Source of the DNA: Alphaproteobacteria bacterium
GTDB taxonomy: Bacteria; Pseudomonadota; Alphaproteobacteria; UBA8366
Assembly: GCA_029861675.1 (NCBI GenBank)
Contig: JAOTYV010000015.1
Span: 1-31,610, forward strand
Length of the DNA: 31,610 bases
Direction of reading: 5' to 3'
Shown: positions 1-7,311 of the stretch, piece by piece
How positions within the stretch are numbered: position 1 is the first letter of the stretch
Layout of the letters: every line of letters begins with the position of its first letter
Position numbers and translations under genes: made by a program
Notes under the pieces: model-generated
Database searches by the model: none
What the model was told of the DNA's origin: nothing
Seen by the model: only the letters and a program-made list of their open reading frames with translations

Positions 1-22
1 CAATCGCGCGCCGCCTTTGGAG

Positions 23-457
23 ATGACCGACTCAAAGCAATTGTCGGACCTCGAATTCGCAGAGGTAATGTCCTTTGAAGGGCTCCGTTGGCAGGACATA
101 ACATTCGATCTGATTGAGCGGAACTCGGATGTCGTGTTCTGGTTGGCGCCGGAAGCCTTTTGTTTCTATTTGCCGGGAATTTTGGCGGCAGGGCTAAAAG
201 AAAACCGTTGGGAGTCGAATGCCTATGACTCGCTGATCATGTTTCTCGATCGCAGCCCGGATGCGGACGCCTGGGATCACTTCTTTCTGCCGCGCTGGTC
301 TCTGTTGACCGTCGAGGAAATCGACGCTGTTGCGGCTTGGGCGCGGTGGCTGTCCGTGGTTCAACCGGTTGCAACGTTCGAAAATACCTTTGAACGGGTA
401 CAGGATACGCTGACCCTGCTGAAGTGGCAGGCGCAGGACACCCAATCGCCCAGTTAG
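23..457 (+). CDS. Hypothetical protein, DUF6714-like; 5' end uncertain
   Basis: I do not recognise a function. The reading frame is open to the left edge of the window, so the true start may lie outside it. The in-frame ATG at 23 has GGAG directly against it with no spacing, and a TTG lies at 17. From ATG 23 the product is about 144 residues, acidic and rich in Trp and Phe, with no signal peptide or membrane segment. The central part (FWLAPEAFCFYLPG, then a FFLPRW...LTVEEIDAV segment) resembles the DUF6714 pattern of small uncharacterised bacterial proteins. That family match is from memory and tentative. The gene ends with TAG about 100 nt before the thioredoxin-like gene and may be unrelated to it. 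Confidence 0.6.
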   Translation: MTDSKQLSDLEFAEVMSFEGLRWQDITFDLIERNSDVVFWLAPEAFCFYLPGILAAGLKENRWESNAYDSLIMFLDRSPDADAWDHFFLPRWSLLTVEEIDAVAAWARWLSVVQPVATFENTFERVQDTLTLLKWQAQDTQSPS

Positions 458-557
458 AGCGTCCGTGTGCAGTCAGTCCGGAATTGCCCGCGCGCGGAGC
501 ACATTGCCCGGCCGAACGAGAGGGTTTAGCGTGATGCATCCGCGTGAGGAGGCAAAT

Positions 558-1997
558 ATGAATAGCAAGGGTACCGGCATCGTCGCCGTCGTCAAACGCG
601 ACTGTCCGACCTGCGAATTGGTGGAGCCGGTGCTGAAGCGGCTGCAGGATGCGGGCGCGCTGGTCACCGTGTATTCGCAGGACGATCCGGCCTTTCCCGA
701 AAGCGTTGCCAATGTCCACGATGACCGGACGCTAGAACAATCCTTCCGGTTCGACATCGACTTCGTGCCGACGCTTATTCGGATGGAAAGCGGCGCCGAG
801 GCCGGCCGCGTGTATGGCTGGAATCGGCAGGATTGGGAGCGGTTCACGGGCATCCAGGGGATCGGTGAGGGGCTGCCGGAGAACCAGCCGGGTTGCGGAT
901 CGAAGTCGGTCGAGCCCGGCGTCGCGGAAAAGCTTCAGGCGCGCTACGGCGATGTGCCGTTCGTCTCCCGCAAGGTCGAATTCTCCGATTGGGACGACAC
1001 GGTTGAGCAGGCCTTCGACCGGGGCTGGACGGATGGTTTGCCCATCGTGCCGCCGACGGATGACCGCATCCTGCGCATGCTGCAGGGCACGAACCGAGCG
1101 CCGGACGAGATCGTCGGCGAAATACCGCCGGACAAGAAGGCCTGCACGGTGGAGAAAATCGCGATAAACGCCGTCATGGCGGGCGCGCGGCCGGAATACA
1201 TGCCGGTGATCCTCGCCGTCGTGGAGGCCGCCCTCGAACCCATTTTCACGCTGCACGGTGTGCTGTGCACGCTCAATTTTTCCGGACCCGTCATCGTCGT
1301 CAACGGTCCCGTCACCAAATCGATCGGCATGAACTGGGGCGGCAACTGTCTCGGTCAGGGCAACCGGGCGAACGCCACGATCGGGCGCACGTTGCAGCTC
1401 CTCGTCCGCAATGTGGGGGGCGGCAGACCGGGAGAAATCGACCGCGCGGTTTTCGGCAATCCCGGCAAATACACCTATTGCTTCGCCGAGGACGAGACGG
1501 ATCCGGACTGGGAGCCGCTGCATGTGTCGCGCGGCTGCACGCCCGGTTCCAACGCGGTGACGCTGCATCAGGGGCATGGGTTGACGGGCTTTTCCGATTC
1601 CGCCGCGCGGTCGGCGGACGATCTCGCGCGGTCGCTCGCGCTGCAGCTCGTCAACGAAATGCACCCGAAACGAACCCAATGCACGAACGTCATCGTCGCG
1701 ATCTCGCCGGACCACTATCGTATCTACAAGGAGGACGGCTGGGGCCGGAAAGAAATCGAGGAAGCGCTGCATCACTATACCACGCGGCCCGGCAAGGACC
1801 TGATCCAAGGCGCGCAGGGCATCAGCGAGGGCATCGATCCGGCTCGTGCGGAAGAGATGGTGCCGAAGTTTTGGCGCGATCACGGTATACTGCTGATGCG
1901 CGCGGGCGGGCCCGGGGGAGCGCAGACCGCGATTATCGGCGGATGGGGCGGCGCCCGGAACCGCGATCAGGTTCAGCCGGTCACCCATCAGTTTTAG
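558..1997 (+). CDS. Thioredoxin-like domain fused to UGSC-associated large domain
   Basis: Product of 479 residues. Residues 1-100 form a thioredoxin-like domain with a CPTC redox motif at C16-C19 and a later VPT that fits the cis-proline site. The remainder (about 150-479) is a large domain containing GWTDGLPIVPPT, a glycine-rich stretch around NWGGNCLGQGN, and several Cys (VLCTL, GNCLG, SRGCTP). It resembles proteins that accompany the UGSC family, and no enzymatic reaction is established that I know of. The start is set at ATG 558 because TGAGGAGG (545-552) lies just upstream. An earlier GTG at 465 keeps the frame open but has no such site. Only 39 nt separate the stop from the selenoprotein start, so the two are probably co-transcribed. 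By inference, the CPTC domain may exchange electrons with the Sec/Cys centre of the next protein. No signal peptide is seen, so it is likely cytoplasmic. Confidence 0.8.
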   Translation: MNSKGTGIVAVVKRDCPTCELVEPVLKRLQDAGALVTVYSQDDPAFPESVANVHDDRTLEQSFRFDIDFVPTLIRMESGAEAGRVYGWNRQDWERFTGIQGIGEGLPENQPGCGSKSVEPGVAEKLQARYGDVPFVSRKVEFSDWDDTVEQAFDRGWTDGLPIVPPTDDRILRMLQGTNRAPDEIVGEIPPDKKACTVEKIAINAVMAGARPEYMPVILAVVEAALEPIFTLHGVLCTLNFSGPVIVVNGPVTKSIGMNWGGNCLGQGNRANATIGRTLQLLVRNVGGGRPGEIDRAVFGNPGKYTYCFAEDETDPDWEPLHVSRGCTPGSNAVTLHQGHGLTGFSDSAARSADDLARSLALQLVNEMHPKRTQCTNVIVAISPDHYRIYKEDGWGRKEIEEALHHYTTRPGKDLIQGAQGISEGIDPARAEEMVPKFWRDHGILLMRAGGPGGAQTAIIGGWGGARNRDQVQPVTHQF

Positions 1998-2036
1998 AGG
2001 CGACCAGAATTTCCGAAAATGAAAGGAGTTCCCGAC

Positions 2037-2555
2037 ATGAAATTCGTCCGAGACCCGACCAGCGAAGCATCCGAGACGATGCGAACACCGAAGGCGCTGC
2101 CGCCGGACCTTGCCGGCAAGACGATCGCACTGCTGAATATCTCGAAGGAGCGGAGCGACGAGTTTCTCGATCAGCTGGAGGTCAAGTTTTCGGAAGCCGG
2201 ATTTCCGGTGAAGCGTTACCGCAAGGCCAGCCATTCGAAAACCGCCGCGCCGGAAATCATCCAGGCGATCGTCCAGGAAGCGGATATCGTCGTCGAAAGC
2301 CTGGCCGATTGAGGCTCGTGCACGTCGTGCAGTTTGCATGACATGAACGCACTCGATCAGCTGGGCGTCCCCGGATTGATGGTCGCGACGACGGAATTCA
2401 CGGTCGCCGCGGCATCCCAGGCGAAGTCGCTCGGCTTCCACCCGAACATCGTCTGGGTCGAGCATCCGATCCAGAATCGAACGAAGGAAGAGTTGATCGC
2501 CATCGCCGACACTGCCTTCACGCCGATTCTGGCGACACTGAGCGGCAACGCCTGA
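2037..2555 (+). CDS. UGSC family selenoprotein (in-frame TGA read as Sec)
   Basis: One 172-residue gene interrupted by an in-frame TGA at 2310-2312. Reading it as selenocysteine gives LADUGSCTSC, with U92, C95 and C98. This is the diagnostic UGSC motif of the UGSC (seleno)protein family. The frame then continues without interruption (LHDMNALDQLGVPG...) to a true TGA stop at 2553-2555. Start ATG 2037 is preceded by AAAGGAG (2022-2028). The ATG at 2019 has no such site. A SECIS-like hairpin begins five bases after the TGA. The flanking halves have normal coding character, which argues against a decayed gene. The fold around U92 suggests a redox-active selenolate or thiol site, but the substrate is unknown. 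Sec incorporation requires SelA, SelB, SelC and SelD, none of which is encoded in this window. Conventional annotation would report a truncated 91-residue protein and a separate C-terminal fragment. Confidence 0.88.
2313..2349 (+). promoter_or_regulatory. Bacterial SECIS-type hairpin
   Basis: Immediately 3' of the in-frame TGA, bases 2317-2330 pair with 2336-2349. Twelve of 14 positions pair (one is a G.U), with mismatches only at 2320/2346 and 2323/2343. The upper seven pairs (2324-2330 with 2336-2342) are uninterrupted. The five-base apical loop AGTTT (2331-2335) has G as its second base. That G lies 19 nt after the TGA. This agrees with the known bacterial SECIS pattern of a stem-loop inside the coding region, a small apical loop with G in one of its first two positions, and a distance of roughly 16-37 nt from UGA. 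It would bind SelB to recode the TGA. Confidence 0.8.
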
Positions 2556-2652
2556 CCGTCGGCTACGGCCGTGGTCGTTGAGCACGCGGTGTCGCGTGCC
2601 GCAAGGTTTGCGCGCAATTGTGGGGCTTGCGTTCTTAATGCCTTGAGGAGTG

Positions 2653-2679
2653 ATGACCTAAACTTTGGATCGGTATAAT
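2653..2679 (+). promoter_or_regulatory. Candidate sigma-70 promoter of aidB-like gene
   Basis: A perfect TATAAT (2674-2679) sits in an otherwise GC-rich gap, 55 nt upstream of the ATG at 2735. The best -35 is ATGACC (2653-2658) at 15-nt spacing, which is only partly like the consensus, so the -35 is uncertain. Rest of the 2556-2734 gap: nothing else recognised. Confidence 0.4.
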
Positions 2680-2734
2680 TTCGCAAGGATCGTGCTCGGT
2701 TCGTCCAGCGCGCCGCAGAATGCGAGGCTGTATC

Positions 2735-4399
2735 ATGACGGAAATAGTGCCACCGGACGGTTACGGCACGCACAAGGTCGAAAACCAGCCGCCGGATTTG
2801 CGGGATTACAATGTTTTCGAGCGCGACCTGGTGTTGGCCGAGGCGCTCACCAGGGAGGGCGGCGGTTGGGGCCGGGACTCGGCTGTGGCGTTAGGTGCCC
2901 GAGCGGGCAGCGCCGAGGTGCTCGACTGGGCGCGGCAGGCCAACCGTCATGTGCCAGAACTTCACAGCCACGACCGGTTCGGCAATCGCCGCGACGAAGT
3001 CGTTTATCATCCGGCCTGGCATGAATTAATGCGGCTCGGCGTGACCTATGCGGTGCATGCGCTGCCGTGGCGGCAGACGAAGGGCGGAGCGCACGTGGTG
3101 CGGGCAGCCTTGGCCTTTCTCCTCAACCAGGGCGAAAACGGCGTTTGTTGCCCGATCGCTATGACTTTCGCGGCGGTTCCGGCGTTGCGCGCGCAACCCG
3201 AATTGTCGGCTGAATGGGAGCCGCGGCTCCTATCGACCGAATACGATCCGCGTTTCATGCCGGCGGCGCGAAAAACCGGCTGCATTTTCGGTATGGCCAT
3301 TACCGAAAAGCAGGGAGGATCGGACGTCCAGGCCAATGCCAGCACGGCGCGGCCGGCAGAAAGCGGTTCGAGCGAGGAATATCTGCTAACCGGGCACAAA
3401 TGGTTCTGTTCCGCGCCGATGTCCGACGGTGTCCTAACCCTGGCGCGGACGCCGGCCGGGCTGACCTGTTTCTTGGTGCCGCGCTGGCTGCCAGACGGCA
3501 CGGCCAACCGATTTCTGATCCAGCGGCTGAAGGACAAGCTGGGCAACCGCGCCAATGCATCCGCGGAAATCGAATACGCCGACACCTGGGCGCACCGGGT
3601 CGGACCGGAGGGAGAGGGCGTGCGCACCATCGTCCCGATGATCCATCACACGCGGCTCGATGCCGCACTAAGTGCTGCCGCGGTGATGCGCCAGGCGGTT
3701 GTCCAGGCGCTGCATCATGCGGCCCATCGCAATGCATTCGGTGCAAGACTTGTCGACCAGCCGCTGATGCGGAACGTGCTTGCCGATTTGGCGCTCGAGT
3801 CCGAAGCGGCGACGGTGATGGCGATGCGGTTGGCACGCGGCTTTGACGACGCCGCCAAGGATGAAACCGCAGGCACATTCGCCCGGCTCGCCACCGCGAT
3901 TACCAAATTCTGGATCTGCAAACGAGCGCCGACGGTCGTTGCCGAGGCAATGGAATGCCTCGGCGGCAACGGCTATGTCGAGGACGGGTTGTTGCCGCGG
4001 CTGTACCGGGAGGCCCCGGTGAATGGCATCTGGGAAGGCACCGGCAACGTGATCTGCCTCGACATTCTGCGAACGATCGAGCGAGAACCTGCGGCGTTGC
4101 CCGCCTTTTTTGACGCAGTGAAGCAAGCCAAGGGCGGCAACCGGCATTTGGACAGGCACATACGCGCGATCCACAAGATGTTGGCGTCGCCGCTGGACGA
4201 ACCGGCGGGCGCCCGCCGCACCGTCGAGGGGTTGGCGCTCGCTTTGCAAGCCAGCTTGCTGGTACGGCACGCGCCGGCTCCGGTTGCCGACGCCTTCTGC
4301 GCCACCCGCCTTGGCGGCGAAGGTGGCCGGACGTTGGGGACGTTACCGGACGCCGCGGATACCGGCGCGATCCTCAAACGCGCGTGGCCGGTGGATTGA
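2735..4399 (+). CDS. aidB: AidB-type acyl-CoA dehydrogenase
   Basis: Product of 554 residues, close to the size of E. coli AidB (541), which is longer than ordinary acyl-CoA dehydrogenases. The N-terminus (MTEIVPPDGYGTHKVENQPP) is AidB-like. The middle carries GMAITEKQGGSDV, and the C-terminal part carries ECLGGNGYVEDGLLPRLYRE followed by NGIWEGTGN, both signature blocks of the AidB branch. AidB is an FAD flavoprotein of the adaptive response to DNA alkylation. Its exact catalytic role is unsettled, and relatives in catabolic clusters may act on acyl-CoA esters. The start at 2735 is preferred because GAGG lies at 2724-2727. An in-frame ATG at 2720 would add five residues. The gene appears to stand alone, with about 180 nt upstream and 166 nt downstream free of genes. 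No Ada or alkB gene is nearby, so a role in alkylation repair is only by homology. Confidence 0.88.
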   Translation: MTEIVPPDGYGTHKVENQPPDLRDYNVFERDLVLAEALTREGGGWGRDSAVALGARAGSAEVLDWARQANRHVPELHSHDRFGNRRDEVVYHPAWHELMRLGVTYAVHALPWRQTKGGAHVVRAALAFLLNQGENGVCCPIAMTFAAVPALRAQPELSAEWEPRLLSTEYDPRFMPAARKTGCIFGMAITEKQGGSDVQANASTARPAESGSSEEYLLTGHKWFCSAPMSDGVLTLARTPAGLTCFLVPRWLPDGTANRFLIQRLKDKLGNRANASAEIEYADTWAHRVGPEGEGVRTIVPMIHHTRLDAALSAAAVMRQAVVQALHHAAHRNAFGARLVDQPLMRNVLADLALESEAATVMAMRLARGFDDAAKDETAGTFARLATAITKFWICKRAPTVVAEAMECLGGNGYVEDGLLPRLYREAPVNGIWEGTGNVICLDILRTIEREPAALPAFFDAVKQAKGGNRHLDRHIRAIHKMLASPLDEPAGARRTVEGLALALQASLLVRHAPAPVADAFCATRLGGEGGRTLGTLPDAADTGAILKRAWPVD

Positions 4400-4497
4400 G
4401 GGAGGTCAATACGGCCCCGTCCGACACTGGCTAAGACAAACAAATCGAGGCGAGCGGCGGCGAACTAGATCACGTCTCCACTGGTCTGTTGTCTTCG

Positions 4498-4524
4498 CTT
4501 ACAGGGTTGATATGGATGTATAAA
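4498..4524 (+). promoter_or_regulatory. Weak candidate promoter upstream of cfa
   Basis: An AT-rich patch in the 4400-4565 gap contains TATAAA (4519-4524), with CTTACA (4498-4503) 15 nt upstream, ending 41 nt before the cfa start codon. The spacing is short and the -35 is poor. Position and base composition are the main support. Confidence 0.3.
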
Positions 4525-4565
4525 ATCAGACATAATTACTGAAACGGATAAATTTGGGGGCAGAT

Positions 4566-5816
4566 ATGTTGCTGGCGCAGCTCTTTCGAGCTGTCCTTAA
4601 ACGAGGCGAATTGACCGTCATCGACGCTAATGGCCGCACGCGCCGTTACGGGGATGCGGCGCGCGGACCGCGCCTGACAATCCGGCTGCATGACCGCGCC
4701 TTGCACACCCGCCTTCCCCGCAATCCGCGTCTCGCCATCGGCGAAGCCTATATGGACGGGACCCTGACGGTGGAAGACGGCACGATTTTCGATTTTCTCG
4801 ACCTCATCGGGCTCAATCTAGGCGGCGGGCGGATCAATGTCTGGGACAAGTGGTTTATGCGCTTCGAGAAACTATTGCGCACATTCCAGCAGGCGAATCC
4901 GCTTCACAAGGCGCAGACGCATGTCGCGCATCATTACGATCTTTCCGGCGCGCTCTACGACTTGTTCCTTGACGACGATAGGCAGTATTCCTGCGGCTAC
5001 TTCCCCGTGGCCGGTATGACTCTTGAGGAGGGCCAGGAGGCGAAGAAGCGGCATATCGCCTCGAAACTGTGTCTCGAGCCGGGCCAAAAGGTTCTCGACA
5101 TTGGGTCCGGCTGGGGCGGATTTGGGCTCTATCTGGCGCGGACCGCGGATGTCGATGTCACCGGTGTAACCCTGTCGGCGGAGCAACATAGGGTTTCTCA
5201 ACAGCGGGCTAACGAGTCAGACGTCGCCGGCCGGGTCCGGTTCCATCTACGCGACTACCGGGAAGAGGCCGGCGTATACGACCGTATTGTCTCCGTCGGC
5301 ATGTTCGAGCATGTCGGTCTTCCCCATTATGGCGAGTTCTTCGAGAAAATTTCCGACCTGTTGCGTGACGACGGCGTAGCGCTGCTCCATACCATCGCCG
5401 ATCGCGGGGTTCCGGTGGCTTGTAACCCGTGGATCCGAAAATATATCTTTCCGGGCGGATACTGCCCGTCGCTCTCTGTCGTCTTGCCGTTCATCGAACG
5501 CGCCGGGCTCTGGGTTACAGATATCGAGATCCTGCGGCTGCACTACGCCGAGACCCTGCACCATTGGCGCGAGCGATTCATGGTCAACCGGCATCAGGTT
5601 AGTGAGCTCTATGACGAACGATTCTGCCGCATGTGGGAATTCTATTTGGCGAGTTGCGAAATGGCCTTCAGGCACATGGGTTTGATGGTCGCGCAGATCC
5701 AACTCACAAAATCGGTCGACGCGGTGCCGCTGACCCGTGACTACATGGCCCAATGGGAACAGATGCACGCGCCGGCCGAGAAAATACTGCCGCGCCGGCT
5801 CAGGTCGACCGGCTGA
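4566..5816 (+). CDS. cfa: Cyclopropane-fatty-acyl-phospholipid synthase
   Basis: Product of 416 residues. It transfers a methylene group from S-adenosylmethionine to the cis double bond of unsaturated acyl chains in membrane phospholipids. The N-terminal region (1-115) is the CFA-specific extension. It is followed by HHYDLSGALYDLFLD (122-136), YSCGYF with C143, and the SAM-binding loop VLDIGSGWGGFG (176-187), then SVGMFEHVG and HTIADRG. These blocks are all typical of Cfa/mycolic acid synthase family methyltransferases. The start is ATG 4566, four codons inside a TTG that could extend the frame. A G-run (4556-4560) lies upstream at a suitable distance. It converges on the TauD-type gene, whose stop lies only 37 nt away. 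The usual context is envelope adaptation in stationary phase or acid stress, and nothing here shows regulation beyond a weak promoter. Confidence 0.92.
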   Translation: MLLAQLFRAVLKRGELTVIDANGRTRRYGDAARGPRLTIRLHDRALHTRLPRNPRLAIGEAYMDGTLTVEDGTIFDFLDLIGLNLGGGRINVWDKWFMRFEKLLRTFQQANPLHKAQTHVAHHYDLSGALYDLFLDDDRQYSCGYFPVAGMTLEEGQEAKKRHIASKLCLEPGQKVLDIGSGWGGFGLYLARTADVDVTGVTLSAEQHRVSQQRANESDVAGRVRFHLRDYREEAGVYDRIVSVGMFEHVGLPHYGEFFEKISDLLRDDGVALLHTIADRGVPVACNPWIRKYIFPGGYCPSLSVVLPFIERAGLWVTDIEILRLHYAETLHHWRERFMVNRHQVSELYDERFCRMWEFYLASCEMAFRHMGLMVAQIQLTKSVDAVPLTRDYMAQWEQMHAPAEKILPRRLRSTG

Positions 5817-5853
5817 ACGCGCGTACCGGCAAAAAAATAGTCGATTCTGAACC

Positions 5854-6705
5854 TCACACCGGCGTTTCACCTTCGATGGTGATGCGGTGCATCAGGCGGC
5901 GGAAGCCGTGATAGTCGTTGAGCGCGTAGTGGTGCGTGCAGCGGTTGTCCCAGAAGGCGAGTGAGTTTTCCCGCCACCGGAAGCGGCAGGTGAATTCGGG
6001 CCGGCTCTGATGCTCGAACAGGAAGCGCAGGATCGGCAGGCTTTCTTCCCGGGTCATGCCGGCAAAATGCGAGGTGTGCGCGCAGTTGACGTAGAGCGCT
6101 TTGCGGCCGGTCTCGGGATGCGTGCGGACCACCGGATGCACCGCCTCGCGGTCCATCGATTCCGCGTTCTGACCCTTGCCGGTCATCTTGGCGATCTGGG
6201 CGCGCGGGCCGCTGCCGGCCTGGTTGCGCAGCGCCGCCGTATAGACCGCGCGCAGCGGATCGAGCATCATTCGCATGCCCGCCGACAAAGTCTCGTAGGC
6301 CATATACATGTTCGCGAACAGCGTATCGCCGCCGTGGGGCGGGACTTCGCGCGCATACAGCATCGAGCCGAGCGGCGGCCGGTCCTGATAGGTGGTGTCG
6401 GAATGCCATAACCCGCCGAAATTGACCCGGTCGTCCTTGCCTTTGATCACTTCGGTGATACCGGGATGGCCGTCCATGTCCTGCACAAACGGATAGCGTC
6501 CGATCGGGCCGAACCGTTTCGCGAAGGCGAGATAGAGGTCCGGTGCGATATCCTGATCGCGGAAAAATATGACCAGGTGTTCGTGGAACGCGGTGCGGAT
6601 TTCCTCGAACGCGGCGTCGTCGAGCGGTATCGATAGATCGACCCCGTCGATCTGGGCGCCGAGCGCGCCGGATATAGGGTGTACGGAAATGTGTCGCGGG
6701 GCCAT
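5854..6705 (-). CDS. TauD/TfdA family 2-oxoglutarate-dependent dioxygenase
   Basis: Product of 283 residues, the normal size for the family. It uses Fe(II), O2 and 2-oxoglutarate to hydroxylate a substrate. In TauD itself this releases sulfite from taurine. Visible residues are the HxD iron motif at H101 and D103 (WHSDTTY), a distal histidine at about H259 in WDNRCTHHYA, and Arg residues near 269-274 for 2-oxoglutarate. The middle PPHGGDTLFANMY and C-terminal WDNR...HYALNDYHGFRR blocks are typical. The substrate cannot be read from sequence, and TfdA-like or sulfonate-specific activity are both possible. It lies 105 nt downstream of the DUF934 gene on the same strand. It could therefore supply sulfite to the adjacent sulfite reductase if it acts on sulfonates; that link is inference. 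No taurine ABC transporter is encoded nearby. Confidence 0.88.
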   Translation of the reverse strand: MAPRHISVHPISGALGAQIDGVDLSIPLDDAAFEEIRTAFHEHLVIFFRDQDIAPDLYLAFAKRFGPIGRYPFVQDMDGHPGITEVIKGKDDRVNFGGLWHSDTTYQDRPPLGSMLYAREVPPHGGDTLFANMYMAYETLSAGMRMMLDPLRAVYTAALRNQAGSGPRAQIAKMTGKGQNAESMDREAVHPVVRTHPETGRKALYVNCAHTSHFAGMTREESLPILRFLFEHQSRPEFTCRFRWRENSLAFWDNRCTHHYALNDYHGFRRLMHRITIEGETPV

Positions 6706-6810
6706 TCGGATCGCCGTTTGCCGTGTGCCGCAGGTGGAACTCCCCGCAGTTTACGGCAATTCCGCTGCCGGGTCAGCGGTGCGATTGCCGGCGGGGCGCA
6801 CCGGACCGGC

Positions 6811-7311
6811 CTAGGCGGCGGGCTGGGACTGCCGCAAGACGCTGGCGGGTGTCCGGTCGTCAGTTCCCGGCTGATAGGCGACGGAAATTTCCGATAGGGC
6901 CGCCTCCCAGTCCGCGGCGCCGCCGGTCGCCGTCACCTCGAAGGCATCGAAGCCGCAGCGATGCAAAAACAGGAACTGATCCCGCAGGACGTCGCCGGTG
7001 GCGCGCAACTCGCCCGTAAAGCCATAGCGCTCGCGCAGCAGCCGCGCCTGCGAATAGGCGCGGCCATCCTTGAAGGTCGGAAATTCCAGCGCGATCAGCT
7101 CGAACCGCGCGAGATCCGCTTCGATCAATGCGGGCGGATGATCGCCGGCGAGCGCGATGCCGATCGGTCCGTTCCGCGTCAACAGCGATTCGCGTTGCCG
7201 CTCCCAGAGGGCATAGGGGACCAGAATCGCACCGGCCGCGGGCGGCGTCACGCCCTCGGATACCTTGGTCCACGGATCGTCGACAATTCGTCCCTGTTTA
7301 ACGAGCGCCAT
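6811..7311 (-). CDS. DUF934 family protein, sulfite reductase accessory
   Basis: Product of 166 residues. The family is uncharacterised biochemically but is found in proteobacterial assimilatory sulfate-reduction operons next to cysI and usually cysH. Typical features seen are an N-terminal KQGRIVDDPWTKV, a central ALEFPTFKDGRAYSQARLLRERYGF block, and GELRATGDVLRDQFLFLHRCGFDAF. There is no signal peptide or membrane segment. Its start overlaps the end of cysI by 14 nt, so translation is probably coupled. Here it is not followed by cysH. The next gene on the strand is a TauD-type dioxygenase after 105 nt. The role is probably to help sulfite reductase, but this rests on gene neighbourhood only. 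Confidence 0.88.
   Translation of the reverse strand: MALVKQGRIVDDPWTKVSEGVTPPAAGAILVPYALWERQRESLLTRNGPIGIALAGDHPPALIEADLARFELIALEFPTFKDGRAYSQARLLRERYGFTGELRATGDVLRDQFLFLHRCGFDAFEVTATGGAADWEAALSEISVAYQPGTDDRTPASVLRQSQPAA

Noticed and set aside
2019..2555. Two separate small genes (2019-2312 and 2334-2555), or a pseudogene broken by a nonsense mutation
   Set aside because: Both parts are in one frame, the break falls exactly at the U of the family's UGSC motif, and a SECIS-like hairpin follows. A selenoprotein explains all three observations.
732..2585. Open frame of 617 codons on the minus strand opposite the thioredoxin-fusion and selenoprotein genes
   Set aside because: The same shadow effect. 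No family features, and it runs across two well-supported genes on the plus strand.
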